Shown: positions 47,487 through 56,687 of the stretch, piece after piece
Position numbering within the stretch: the first letter of the stretch is position 1
Layout: each line of letters begins with the position of its first letter
From: Mediterraneibacter faecis JCM 15917
GTDB taxonomy: Bacteria; Bacillota; Clostridia; Lachnospirales; Lachnospiraceae
Length of the DNA stretch: 64,000 nt
Assembly (NCBI GenBank): GCA_001312505.1
Contig: BBDW01000008.1
Coordinates: 42,173 to 106,172, forward strand
Direction of reading: 5' to 3'
Program-made: the position numbers and the translations under genes
Notes under the pieces: model-generated
Told to the model about the DNA's origin: nothing
Databases searched by the model: none
The model's input: only the letters and a program-made list of their open reading frames with translations

Positions 47487-48491
47487 TTGATAGAAGTAAA
47501 GAATCTTGTGAAGAAGTATGGAAATCATACAGCAGTAGATCATTTAAACTTCACAATAGAGGAAGGGCATGTCTACGGCTTTCTTGGACCGAATGGGGCG
47601 GGAAAATCAACAACGATGAATATTATGACAGGATACCTCGGTGCTACCGAAGGAGAAGTACTGATCAATGGACATGATATTCTGAAAGAACCTGAGGAGG
47701 CGAAAAAGCAGATTGGTTATCTGCCGGAATTGCCACCGTTGTATATGGAGATGACAGTCCGTGAATATCTGGAATTTGTAGCGGAGTTGAAAGGAATCGC
47801 TAAGAATAAAAGAGAAGAGTCTATCAATGAAGTAGAGAAGATGGTGAAGATCTGGGAAGTGGAAAACCGTCTGATCAGGAATCTGTCGAAAGGATACCGT
47901 CAGAGAGTCGGACTGGCACAGGCAGTGCTTGGATTTCCGGAGATCATTATTCTTGATGAACCAAGTGTCGGACTTGATCCAAAACAGATCATAGAGATCC
48001 GTGAACTGATCCGACAGCTTGCAACGAAACACACAGTGATTTTGAGTTCTCATATTCTGGCGGAAGTCCGTGAAGTCTGCGATTATATTTTGATCATTTC
48101 CAAAGGAAAACTGGTCGCAAGTGACACGCCGGAGAACCTGGAACGGAATCTGGGAGATTCTGATCTGATTGAGATCGAGACGAAAGCAAGCCCGGACGAA
48201 GTTCGAAGAATTCTTGAGACAGTAGATGGAATTCGAAGCATTTCTACAAAGCATCTGGAAAATGGAATCACATGGGCTCAGGTTCAGGAAAAGAAAAATA
48301 CAGATATACGTGAGAAAATATTTCAGGCATTTGCACAGAATCATCAGCCACTGCTGAAACTGAATCCGCTGCAGGTAAGTCTTGAAGATGTCTTTATGGA
48401 ACTGACGCAGAGCGACAGGGCAGCAGAAGAATATGCAGAAAAGGCGAAGAAGAAGGAAACGGAGGACATGAAAGATGCTGGCGATTTATAA
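47487..48491 (+). CDS. ABC transporter ATP-binding protein (GldA/NatA-like)
   Basis: 334 residues. Walker A is GPNGAGKSTTMNIMTGYL near residue 35, the signature LSKGYRQRVGLAQAV near 134, and Walker B IIILDEPSVGLDPKQ near 153, followed by the H-loop SSHI. A C-terminal extension of about 100 residues resembles GldA/CcmA-type subunits. It overlaps the permease gene by 17 bp. Together with the next three genes it forms a Gld-type export or surface-assembly system; the substrate is unknown. Confidence 0.93.
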   Translation: MIEVKNLVKKYGNHTAVDHLNFTIEEGHVYGFLGPNGAGKSTTMNIMTGYLGATEGEVLINGHDILKEPEEAKKQIGYLPELPPLYMEMTVREYLEFVAELKGIAKNKREESINEVEKMVKIWEVENRLIRNLSKGYRQRVGLAQAVLGFPEIIILDEPSVGLDPKQIIEIRELIRQLATKHTVILSSHILAEVREVCDYILIISKGKLVASDTPENLERNLGDSDLIEIETKASPDEVRRILETVDGIRSISTKHLENGITWAQVQEKKNTDIREKIFQAFAQNHQPLLKLNPLQVSLEDVFMELTQSDRAAEEYAEKAKKKETEDMKDAGDL

Positions 48492-49341
48492 AAGAGAAGT
48501 ACGCTCCTATTTTCAGTCTATGGTGGGATGCGTGTTTGTTGCATTTCTTATTGCATTTACAGGAATCTACTTTATGGCATATAACCTGACAGCCGGATAT
48601 CCATACTTTTCCTATACGCTTTCAGGTACACTGATCGTATTTATCGTAGGGATTCCGCTGATCACGATGCGCAGTTTTTCAGAAGAGCGTAAAAATAAGA
48701 CAGATCAGCTGCTTCTGACAGCTCCGGTCAGTCTGTGGAAGGTTGTGCTTGGAAAATATCTTGCAATGGTAACGGTAATTGGAATCCCGAATGTGATCTT
48801 CTGTGCGTTCCCATTAATCATTAAGGCACAGGGAACTGCATATCTGAAAGTAGATTACATATCCATCGGGGTATTCTTCCTGTTGGGCTGTGTATATGCG
48901 GCGATTGGCATGTTCCTGTCTGCTCTGACAGAAAGTCAGATGATCGCATTTATCAGTACATTTGGTATTCTGCTTATCTTGTATCTTTGGAATGGAATTC
49001 TTTCCATGCTTCCAAGCAGTGCAGTCAGCGGATTGGTCGGTGTGCTTATCATTCTGACTCTGATTGTTGTTTATATTTATCAGATGACAGGAAATATAGT
49101 GATTGCCGGTGTGATCGAAGCAGTTGGTGTGATCGCCGGTGTGGTCGTGTACTTTGTGAAATCAAGTCTTTATGAAAACCTGCTGACAAAGATGCTTGGA
49201 AGACTGGCACTTGCAGATGTATTTACGGATATCACTTCGAACAGTATTGTAGATATAACAGGAATCGCGCTGTATCTTTCACTGATCGTAGTCTTTGTGT
49301 TCCTGACAGTACAGGCAATCCAGAAGAGACGTTGGAATTAG
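48475..49341 (+). CDS. ABC-2 type permease (GldF-like)
   Basis: 288 residues with about six membrane helices. It begins MLAIYKREVRSYFQS, as usual for this family, and carries the conserved cytoplasmic RSFSEERKNKTDQLLLTAPVS near residues 65-85. Overlap with the ATPase gene and the short gap to the GldG-like gene indicate one operon and one complex. Confidence 0.9.
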   Translation: MLAIYKREVRSYFQSMVGCVFVAFLIAFTGIYFMAYNLTAGYPYFSYTLSGTLIVFIVGIPLITMRSFSEERKNKTDQLLLTAPVSLWKVVLGKYLAMVTVIGIPNVIFCAFPLIIKAQGTAYLKVDYISIGVFFLLGCVYAAIGMFLSALTESQMIAFISTFGILLILYLWNGILSMLPSSAVSGLVGVLIILTLIVVYIYQMTGNIVIAGVIEAVGVIAGVVVYFVKSSLYENLLTKMLGRLALADVFTDITSNSIVDITGIALYLSLIVVFVFLTVQAIQKRRWN

Positions 49342-49347
49342 GAGGGC

Positions 49348-50863
49348 ATGAAAGTGGATAGAAGAAAGAAAACAACAGGAAAGATCAAAGGGATGTTCCA
49401 CACCTCCGGTACAAAGCACGGATCTTACAGTGTGGGGGCTGACAGTACTTGTAATCGCGATTGTTATTGTGTTCAATCTGGTAATCGGACAGATCCCGGA
49501 AGCTTATCGCAATCTGGATATGAGCAGTACAAAGATTTATGAAATTTCAGATACAACAAAGGATCTGCTGAGCGGATTGAATGATAAAGTCGATATGAAA
49601 GTTCTTGCGGTAAAGAAAGACACGGATGACAGGATTAAGACATTTATCAGTAAATATGCAGCACTTTCAGATAAGATCAATGTTGAGTGGATCGATCCGG
49701 TTCTGCATCCGTCAGCATTGACAGAGTATAATGCATCCGAAAATACAATTGTTGTATCTTGTGAAGCAACAGGAAAGACAACAACTATTTCTTTTGACAA
49801 GATTCTTGTTATGGATATGTCTTCCTATTATTCAGGAAATGCATCTTATTCAGAATTTGACGGAGATGGTCAGTTGACAAGTGCGGTGAATTATGTGACA
49901 AGTGATGTGCAGAAGACAATCTATAAAGTAAGCGGGCATGGAGAGGCGGAACTGTCATCTACAGTTACAGATTTGATGAGTAAAAATAATTACACGCTGA
50001 CAGAGCTGAACCTTCTGATGGCAGATTCCATTCCGGATGATTGTGATCTTCTGCTTATGAATGCACCGACGAATGACCTTTCAGAAAATGAAGTGACACT
50101 TCTGACAAATTATCTGGCAGCAGGTGGAAAAGTGATGTGTCTGCTTGGGGATACCTCTCTGACGGATTTCCCAAATCTGGCAAGTGTGCTGAAGGTGTAT
50201 GGAATTGAAGGTGTAGATGGTTATATTGCGGATCCGACAAGATGTTATCAGAACCAGCCATATTATATCTTCCCACAGCTGAATGTATCCGGTGATCTTG
50301 CGAACGGAATCAGTTCTCAGATGGTGCTTTTGACGAATGCACATGGAATGACATTGACAGATCCGACACGAGATACGATAACAACAAGTGCATTCATGGA
50401 GACATCGGAAAATGGATACGCAGTAACAGAGTCCGAACAGAAACAGGGAACGTATGAACTTGGAGTTGTCGCAACAGAGACAATTTCTTCGGGAGATGAT
50501 TCTTCTTCGAATAGTTCAGATGCCGAGGCAACAGATACAACAACTGATGATAGTGAAAGTACGGAAGATTCTGAGGAAAGCAGTACAACAGAAGCCCGTC
50601 TGACGGTGATCTCCGCAGGAAGTCTGATCGATCAGAATATTACAGATGCATTTTCACAGCTTGAGAATACACAGATCTTTATGAATGCAGTAAGTGCAAA
50701 CTTTGACGGAGTACAGAATCTGTCCATCGAGGCAAAGAGCCTTGGAACAGAGTATAATACGATACAGCATGCCGGTCTGTTCAGCCTTCTTGTAATCTTT
50801 GGAATCCCGGCAGTGATTCTGATCGCCGGATTCAGCGTATGGTTCAGAAGAAGAAAAGCTTAA
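49348..50863 (+). CDS. GldG-like ABC transporter accessory membrane protein, apparent frameshift
   Basis: About 504 residues. The frame from ATG 49348 (AGGAGGG site) breaks at the five-G run near 49434-49438; four G give SYSVGLTVLVIAIVIVF, the first membrane helix. A large extracytoplasmic GldG/IFT52-like domain follows, then a Ser/Thr/Glu/Asp-rich linker near residues 365-390 and a C-terminal membrane helix ending in WFRRRKA. It probably couples the transporter to surface components. Confidence 0.85.
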
Positions 50864-50880
50864 GGAGGAAGAAAATTAGA

Positions 50881-51771
50881 ATGAAGAAAAAGAAAGGGCC
50901 AGTGATTCTGATCGGTGTTCTGGTGTTGCTCCTTATCCTCTATTTTGCCTTAAGCACATGGAATAAGAAGCAGGATTCCAAGGAAGAAGAAACGGTGAAA
51001 GTGACAGACCTGAAGACCTCAGAGATTACCGGGGTGAAATATGATCTTGGTACGGGTGAAATGAATTTTGAGAAAGACGGAGATACCTGGTACTATACCG
51101 CAGATAAAGATTTTCCATTGCGTCAGAGTTATCCGAAGACAGTGGCTGATGCCATGGGACAGTTGAGTGCGGATCGAGAACTTGAGGATGCGGATGCGCT
51201 GGAAGAATATGGATTAGATCATCCGACTTATACAGTTACACTGACAGATGAAGATGGAACTGTGACAACAATCAAGGTTGGGAATGCGACCGGAAATGAT
51301 TACTATGCGACAGTGGACGATACGGAAAAGGTTTATACAATTCCGGCGACTTCATTGGATGATATCCAGACAGAACTGGATCAGATTGCTCAGTTGGATA
51401 CTTATCCAAGTATCGGAAGTGGAAATCTGAAAAAAGAAGTGATCACACAGAACGGTGAGACAACAACCTATGATTCCGAAAATGAGAATCAGGCAGAAGA
51501 TGTTGCAGCAGTAGCCGGAGGACTTGGTGCTGTGAAGCTGTCAGAGGCGGCGGATTATTCTGTAGATGATGCGGATCTTGCAGGGTATGGTCTGGATGCG
51601 ACTTCCAGAATCACAGTAGAAGTTACTTATACAAGCGATGATGAAGATCAGACCATGACGCTTTACATCGGAGGAGAAAATGGAAGTGGAGACAGATATG
51701 TCATGATGAATGATTCCAGGATCGTGTACCTGATCTCGGATGAAATCTGTAATAATATATTGAATCAATAA
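50881..51771 (+). CDS. DUF4340 membrane-anchored protein of the Gld-type ABC cluster
   Basis: 296 residues. A basic start and one membrane helix (VILIGVLVLLLILYFALS) are followed by a repetitive extracytoplasmic beta-rich DUF4340 region (GDTWYYTADKDFPLRQSYP, then LEEYGLDHPTYTVTL, and a second copy near YGLDATSRITVEVTY). It lies 17 bp after the GldG-like gene, the standard order in Firmicutes. Function unknown beyond the cluster. Confidence 0.85.
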   Translation: MKKKKGPVILIGVLVLLLILYFALSTWNKKQDSKEEETVKVTDLKTSEITGVKYDLGTGEMNFEKDGDTWYYTADKDFPLRQSYPKTVADAMGQLSADRELEDADALEEYGLDHPTYTVTLTDEDGTVTTIKVGNATGNDYYATVDDTEKVYTIPATSLDDIQTELDQIAQLDTYPSIGSGNLKKEVITQNGETTTYDSENENQAEDVAAVAGGLGAVKLSEAADYSVDDADLAGYGLDATSRITVEVTYTSDDEDQTMTLYIGGENGSGDRYVMMNDSRIVYLISDEICNNILNQ

Positions 51772-51775
51772 AGAC

Positions 51776-51836
51776 TGGTAACTGTTTGGAGAAAACGAAG
51801 AAAATTCGGTGCGTTTCCTTTGGACAGTTACCACAT
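51776..51836 (+). terminator. Possible terminator after the Gld-type operon
   Basis: GGTAACTGT pairs with ACAGTTACC at the base of a long, imperfect hairpin. The downstream T tract is weak, so this could also be a repeat remnant. Confidence 0.45.
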
Positions 51837-51995
51837 TTTATATTTATTTAATTGACTTTTGAGCGAAAACAGCGCAGAATATAGCACATATTATTTTTGT
51901 GAAAAACTTAACTCAAGAAATGCATGACAAGATACTGTTACTGTAAAGAGTGATGGAAGATTGCAGGCGGATTAATTTAAGAAAGAAGGATTAGT

Positions 51996-52406
51996 GTGAA
52001 AGAAAAGTTTTTACGTTTTATGCAGGGAAGGTATGGATTGGATCAGTTCTCTAAGGCTCTGCTTATTGGGGGACTGATAGTAGTGCTCTTATCCTCATTT
52101 TTTGCAGGAGGAAGGGCAGGATCATTATTCTATTTACTTGGATGGATATTGATCATTTATTGTTATTTCCGTATATTCTCCAAAAATGTATCTAAACGAT
52201 ATGCGGAAAATCAGAAGTATCTTGCAAAGACATACAAGATTAGGACTTATATTCAGCAGCAGAAGAACAGTCTGGCGCAAAGAAAGGTATATCATATTTA
52301 TAAATGTCCGGGGGGGTGCAAACAGAAGATTCGTATTCCGAAAGGAAAGGGAAAGATTGAGATTCGCTGTCCGAAATGTGGAACAACATTTATTAAGAAG
52401 AGTTGA
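51996..52406 (+). CDS. Small membrane protein with C-terminal zinc ribbon
   Basis: 136 residues. Two hydrophobic segments (ALLIGGLIVVLLSSFFAGG and LFYLLGWILIIYCYF, residues about 21-58) are followed by a charged linker and a zinc ribbon. The second knuckle is intact (CPKCGTTF). The first reads CPGGC because of the G7 run at 52310-52316; four G would give the canonical CPGC. The start is a GTG preceded by AGAAAGAAGGA. It lies upstream of the J-domain gene. Function unknown. Confidence 0.75.
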   Translation: MKEKFLRFMQGRYGLDQFSKALLIGGLIVVLLSSFFAGGRAGSLFYLLGWILIIYCYFRIFSKNVSKRYAENQKYLAKTYKIRTYIQQQKNSLAQRKVYHIYKCPGGCKQKIRIPKGKGKIEIRCPKCGTTFIKKS

Positions 52407-52447
52407 CAGGTTTACTGGAGACGAGCAATCTGTTATGATATTCAAGT

Positions 52448-52478
52448 GTTGCTGGTCGCACATCGTGTGAACAGTAAC
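52448..52478 (+). repeat. Truncated right end of the dispersed palindromic repeat
   Basis: 31 bp identical to the right end of the 25780 copy, GTTGCTGGTCGCACATC through GTGAACAGTAAC. It lies between the zinc-ribbon gene and the J-domain gene; the left end is absent. Confidence 0.9.
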
Positions 52479-52524
52479 TGTTTGTTAGAATAAAGGCAAG
52501 AGAAAGAACGAGGAAATAGGAAGG

Positions 52525-53246
52525 ATGTCAGATCCATACAGTATATTAGGTGTAGACAGGAATGCTACGGATGAAGATGTGAAGAAAGCTTATCGAAAGC
52601 TGAGCCGACAGTATCATCCGGATGCGAATATCAATAATCCGAAGAAAGATGAGCTGAGGCGAAGTTTAAGGAAGTGCAGCAGGCTTATCAGCAGATTATG
52701 GATGAACGCGAAAAAGGATATACTTCCGGATATGGTTCGAGTGATGGTTCAGGTTATGGAGGTTACGACCCGTTTGGAGGATTCGGCGGTTTTGGTTCTT
52801 ATGGATATGGTTCAGCAGGAAGTACGGGTAGAACTTCCGGGATGAGTGAGGAAGATGCACATCTGAATGCGGCAGCTAATTACATACGAAGCGGACATTA
52901 TAAAGAGGCTCTTAACGTACTTGACGGAATCAGTCAGCATAGTGCAAGATGGTATTTCTACAGCGCATCGGCGAATTCCGGATTAGGAAATAACGTGACT
53001 GCATTGGAACATGCGAGAGAAGCAGTTCGTCTGGAACCACAGAATATGCAGTATCAGATGTTACTTCAACAACTGGAAGGTGGCGGAAACTGGTATCAGA
53101 CAAGACAGACAATGTACGGATATCCGGGAACCTATAATAGTAGCTGGTGTGTGAAACTATGTATTGCCAATCTGATGTGCAATATTTGCTGTAACAGTGG
53201 CGGACTGTGCCTGGGAGGCGGTCCGGGTGGCGGAACATTTATGTAA
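52525..53246 (+). CDS. J-domain protein with Gly-rich linker, TPR-like region and cysteine-rich tail, apparent frameshift
   Basis: About 240 residues after restoring one G near 52653 (GAGCTGAG for GAGGCTGAG, giving [15 protein letters not shown]). The N-terminal J domain includes the HPD tripeptide (YHPDANI), so it should stimulate a DnaK. A Gly/Tyr/Ser-rich linker lies at about residues 70-105, and TPR-like helices at about 115-190. The tail is unusual: six Cys in about 21 residues (WCVKLC, MCNICC, GLC) ending in GGGPGGG. tcdA follows 25 bp downstream. The client is unknown. Confidence 0.8.
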
Positions 53247-53271
53247 GAGGAATAGAAGAGGAGAACCGAGA

Positions 53272-54034
53272 ATGTTAACACAGTTTTCGAGAACAGAACT
53301 GCTTTTAGGTAAGGAAGCAATGAACAGGCTGGAAGGCGCCCGCGTTGCAGTATTTGGTATCGGTGGTGTCGGTGGATACGTGTGTGAAGCTCTTGCAAGA
53401 AGCGGAGTTGGAAAGCTGGATCTGATCGATAATGATAAAGTCTGTATGAGTAATCTGAACCGACAGATTATTGCAACGAGAAAGACGGTTGGTCAATATA
53501 AAACAGAAGTGATGAAGGACAGGATTCTCGATATTAATCCGGAGGCGAAAGTGAACATTCACAATTGTTTCTTTCTGCCGGATAATGCAGATGAATTTCC
53601 TTTTGAAGAATATGACTATGTTGTGGATGCGGTAGATACAGTGACAGCTAAAATTGCTTTAGTTATGAAGTGTAAAGAATTGGATATACCGATCATCAGC
53701 AGCATGGGGGGCGGGGGGGAATAAGCTTGATGCAAGTGCGTTTCGTGTGACGGATATTTATAAGACTAAGGTATGCCCACTTGCGAAGGTAATGCGACGA
53801 GAATTAAAGAAACGCGGTGTTAAGAAACTGAAAGTTGTATATTCAGAAGAAGAGCCGATCCGTCCATTGGAAGATACTTCAGATAATTGCAATGTGGAGG
53901 AAACTTGTCAGGAAAATCTGGAATACAAGGCTGCAAAACGCAGATCCACTCCGGGCAGTGTGGCATTTGTGCCATCAGTGGCAGGGTTGATCATTGCAGG
54001 TGAAGTGATTAAAGATTTGGCAAAATGTGAATAG
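53272..54034 (+). CDS. tcdA: tRNA threonylcarbamoyladenosine dehydratase, apparent frameshift
   Basis: About 252 residues of E1-like enzyme that cyclises t6A37 to ct6A in tRNA. The N-terminal nucleotide-binding motif is FGIGGVGGYV near residue 28, followed by SNLNRQI and VDAVDTV. The catalytic segment CPLAKVMRRELKKRGV lies in the second half. The frame breaks at two adjacent G runs near 53706-53718 (six and seven G, where five and four give SSMGAGNKLDASAF). The start at 53272 follows GAGGAGAA. Confidence 0.9.
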
Positions 54035-54054
54035 AACGACAGGGGGGAAGAGAG

Positions 54055-54930
54055 ATGAGTAAGTCAAAGAAAGAATTAAGCTTTGCGGAGGAAGTAGAGC
54101 AGAGTCTGCGCAAGAAATTCAGGAAGAATATCTGGTGTAAATTTACAAAGGCAATCAATGAATATGAACTTGTAAAACCGGGAGACAGAATTGCTGTCTG
54201 TATTTCCGGAGGAAAAGATTCTATGTTGCTGGCAAAGCTTTTTCAAGAACTGAAGCGTCATAATAAGTTTGATTTTGAGGTGAAGTTTCTTGTGATGGAT
54301 CCGGGGTACAGTCCGGTTAACCGTCAGGTGATAGAGGAGAATGCAAAGCGGCTGGAGATTCCGATAGAGGTTTTTGAATCAGATATTTTCGAATCAGTTT
54401 TTAATATAGAAAAGTCACCATGTTATCTCTGTGCAAGAATGCGTCGCGGATATCTGTATAGTCATGCGCAGAAGATGGGATGCAATAAGATTGCATTAGG
54501 ACATCATTATGATGATGTGATCGAGACGATCCTCATGGGGGGGATGCTCTATTCAGCGCAGGTGCAGACGATGATGCCGAAGCTGCATAGTACAAATTTT
54601 GAAGGAATGGAACTGATCCGACCGCTATATATGGTTCGCGAAGAAGATATCAAAGCATGGAGAGATTATAATGATCTGTATTTTCTTCAGTGTGCATGTA
54701 AGTTTACAGAAGCGTGCGCTACAACTGAGAATGAAGAGAATCTTTCTAAGCGTAAAGAAATCAAAGAATTGATTGCTACATTGAAAAAAGTAAATCCATA
54801 TGTGGAGGGAAATATTTTCAAGAGTGTTGAAAATGTAAATCTGGATACTGTAGTTGCGTATAAGTCAAAAGGTGAGAAGCATCATTTCCTTGACACTTAC
54901 GATGAGAAGTCGGAAGAACAAGGTGAATGA
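54055..54930 (+). CDS. TtcA-like tRNA thiolation protein (PP-loop ATPase)
   Basis: 291 residues. The PP-loop is SGGKDSM near residue 51, the central CYLCARMRRG carries the Cys pair for an Fe-S cluster or thiolation, and GHHYDDVIETILM contacts ATP/tRNA. It likely makes 2-thiocytidine or a related thio-base in tRNA. A G7 run near 54537-54543 gives LMGGMLYSAQ, where LMGMLYSAQ is expected. The six-G run at 54042-54047 lies in its ribosome binding site. It sits beside tcdA, another tRNA modification gene. Confidence 0.88.
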   Translation: MSKSKKELSFAEEVEQSLRKKFRKNIWCKFTKAINEYELVKPGDRIAVCISGGKDSMLLAKLFQELKRHNKFDFEVKFLVMDPGYSPVNRQVIEENAKRLEIPIEVFESDIFESVFNIEKSPCYLCARMRRGYLYSHAQKMGCNKIALGHHYDDVIETILMGGMLYSAQVQTMMPKLHSTNFEGMELIRPLYMVREEDIKAWRDYNDLYFLQCACKFTEACATTENEENLSKRKEIKELIATLKKVNPYVEGNIFKSVENVNLDTVVAYKSKGEKHHFLDTYDEKSEEQGE

Positions 54931-55002
54931 TACGGAACTGCGGATGTAAATGAAGAAGCAGTGGATATAAAAAATGCTAAATTGAAAAATTAAGAAAGAG
55001 GC

Positions 55003-55033
55003 TTGACTTCTGTTTGCCCCCCCATGATACAAT
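55003..55033 (+). promoter_or_regulatory. Promoter of the rpmG-secE-nusG-rplKA operon
   Basis: TTGACT and TACAAT are separated by 19 bp that include a C7 run (55017-55023). With four C the spacer would be 16 bp, closer to the optimum. Confidence 0.7.
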
Positions 55034-55135
55034 GTTTGGGCGAATGGAAGTAGGCTTTTTTTTTATGCCTAAAAATTGATGGCTCGCAACCATCAGCAAC
55101 ACGTAGGTGAATATATTAAAAGCGAGGTGGAAGTT

Positions 55136-55285
55136 GTGCGCACAAGAATTACTCTGGAATGTACGGAATGCAAGAACCGTAACTACAACATGACAAAGGA
55201 TAAGAAGACTCATCCGGAACGCATGGAAACCAAGAAGTACTGCAGATTCTGCAAATCACACACACTGCACAAAGAGACAAAATAA
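55136..55285 (+). CDS. rpmG: 50S ribosomal protein L33
   Basis: 49 residues with zinc-binding Cys pairs (CTEC near residue 9 and CRFC near residue 36) and the conserved NYNMTKDKK. The GTG start at 55136 follows GAGGTGG by five bases. L33 upstream of secE-nusG is standard in Firmicutes. Confidence 0.95.
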   Translation: MRTRITLECTECKNRNYNMTKDKKTHPERMETKKYCRFCKSHTLHKETK

Positions 55286-55309
55286 TTGTTGTCGAAAGGA
55301 AGTGGAATT

Positions 55310-55507
55310 ATGGGTGAGAATACAAAAACTCAGAAAAAGAGCTGGTTCAAAGGACTTAAGGCAGAGTTCAATAAGATCGTTTGGCCAGACAAGAATACAC
55401 TTGCTAAACAGACCACGGCAGTTGTTGCTGTCTCCGTAGTGCTTGGAGCGCTGATCTCAGTAGTTGATGCGCTTTTGAGATATGGAATTGACTTTTTAGT
55501 GAAATAG
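55310..55507 (+). CDS. secE: Preprotein translocase subunit SecE
   Basis: 65 residues. A short basic N-terminus with the amphipathic WFKGLKAEFNKIVWPDK precedes a single membrane helix (VVAVSVVLGALISVVDALL). It clamps SecY in the translocon. The ATG at 55310 has a GAAAGGAAGTGG site. Confidence 0.95.
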   Translation: MGENTKTQKKSWFKGLKAEFNKIVWPDKNTLAKQTTAVVAVSVVLGALISVVDALLRYGIDFLVK

Positions 55508-55532
55508 TTGACCGCAGCAGAAAGGTGATTTT

Positions 55533-56051
55533 ATGTCAGAGGCAAAATGGTACGTCGTTCATACCTATTCAGGGTATGAGAACAAAGTAAAAGCAAACAT
55601 TGACAAGACAATTGAGACTCGTCATCTGGAAGACCAGATTTTGGAAGTTCGTGTTCCACTTGAGGAAGTACCTGAGATACGTAATGGAGTGGAAAAGGTC
55701 GTACAGAGAAAGATGTTTCCTGGATATGTTATGATCCACATGATCATGAATGATGACACTTGGTATGTTGTAAGAAACACAAGAGGTGTTACAGGATTCG
55801 TCGGACCTGGATCCAAGCCGGTACCGCTTGATGAGAGTGAGATGGAGAACCTTGGAATCAAACAGGATGAGGTGATCCTTGATCTTGAGATCGGTGATGT
55901 TGTAACTGTACTTAGCGGTGCATGGGAAGGAACAGTTGGAGCTGTTCAGACAATCAACGAACAGAAGAAGAGTCTGACAATCAATGTTGAGCTGTTTGGC
56001 CGAGAAACTCCGGTTGAACTTGGTTTTTCAGAAGTGAAGAAAATGGATTAA
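55533..56051 (+). CDS. nusG: Transcription termination/antitermination factor NusG
   Basis: 172 residues. The NGN domain starts AKWYVVHTYSGYENKVKAN and contains RKMFPGYVMI and NTRGVTGFVG. A C-terminal KOW domain (GDVVTVLSGAWEGTVGAVQTIN) follows. It binds RNA polymerase and tunes elongation. It lies 25 bp after secE. Confidence 0.97.
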   Translation: MSEAKWYVVHTYSGYENKVKANIDKTIETRHLEDQILEVRVPLEEVPEIRNGVEKVVQRKMFPGYVMIHMIMNDDTWYVVRNTRGVTGFVGPGSKPVPLDESEMENLGIKQDEVILDLEIGDVVTVLSGAWEGTVGAVQTINEQKKSLTINVELFGRETPVELGFSEVKKMD

Positions 56052-56057
56052 AATTGC

Positions 56058-56100
56058 GTGGGAGGGATGAGAATCCCGCCAATACCACAAGGAGGTAATT
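56058..56100 (+). promoter_or_regulatory. Hairpin plus conserved ribosome-binding block upstream of rplK
   Basis: GTGGGAGGG, a short loop and TCCCGCC are followed by AATACCACAAGGAGGT just before the rplK start. Almost the same block precedes rplA (56638-56680), suggesting a shared translational control element, possibly for L1 autoregulation. Confidence 0.6.
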
Positions 56101-56103
56101 GAA

Positions 56104-56529
56104 ATGGCAAAAAAAGTAGAAGGATATATCAAATTACAGATTCCTGCTGGAAAGGCAACTCCGGCACCACCGGTTGGTCCTGCACTTGGACAGCACGGTG
56201 TAAACATCGTAGAATTTACAAAACAGTTCAATGCTAGAACAGCAGATCAGGGAGATCTTATCATCCCTGTAGTAATCACTGTTTACAATGACAGAAGCTT
56301 CAGCTTCATCACAAAGACACCACCGGCAGCAGTTCTTATTAAGAAAGCTTGTAAGATTCAGTCCGGTTCTGGTGTACCGAACAAGACAAAAGTTGCTACA
56401 ATCACAAAAGCTCAGGTTAGAGAGATCGCTGAAATGAAGATGCCAGACCTGAACGCAGCTACAGTAGAGGCTGCTGAGAGCATGATCGCTGGAACATGCC
56501 GTTCCATGGGTGTAGTTGTAGAAGACTAA
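56104..56529 (+). CDS. rplK: 50S ribosomal protein L11
   Basis: 141 residues. The N-terminal [26 protein letters not shown] is the thiostrepton/release-factor region, and the C-terminal rRNA-binding domain carries the conserved [13 protein letters not shown]. Full length and high-expression codon use. Confidence 0.98.
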   Translation: MAKKVEGYIKLQIPAGKATPAPPVGPALGQHGVNIVEFTKQFNARTADQGDLIIPVVITVYNDRSFSFITKTPPAAVLIKKACKIQSGSGVPNKTKVATITKAQVREIAEMKMPDLNAATVEAAESMIAGTCRSMGVVVED

Positions 56530-56687
56530 TCCAGATTTTATAACGATTATATTGTAGGATACAATCAGCCGACCTTTTCCGGTGTCCTCGGGGGGGGAGA
56601 GAGCGCTGAGAGTTCAATTGTTTAGTAAATTCATAAAGTGGGAGGGGGGGCAAGTTCCCGCCAATACCACAAGGAGGTTATTGTAAA
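56530..56687 (+). promoter_or_regulatory. rplK-rplA intergenic leader
   Basis: 158 bp containing an eight-G run near 56590-56597, a hairpin GATTATATTG/ATACAATC near 56547-56568, and from 56638 the same hairpin and ribosome-binding block as before rplK. There the G run is seven, giving GGGAGGGGGGG rather than a four-G form. Confidence 0.55.

Noticed and set aside
53700..53760. Programmed ribosomal frameshifting at the G runs in tcdA, sbcD and the M20 gene
   Set aside because: No consistent slippery heptamer, upstream Shine-Dalgarno-like stimulator or downstream pseudoknot is evident, and the needed shift differs from site to site.
55034..55310. tRNA-Trp between rpmG and secE, as in some Firmicutes
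   Set aside because: No cloverleaf can be drawn; the 55286-55309 gap is too short and the upstream leader does not fold as a tRNA.
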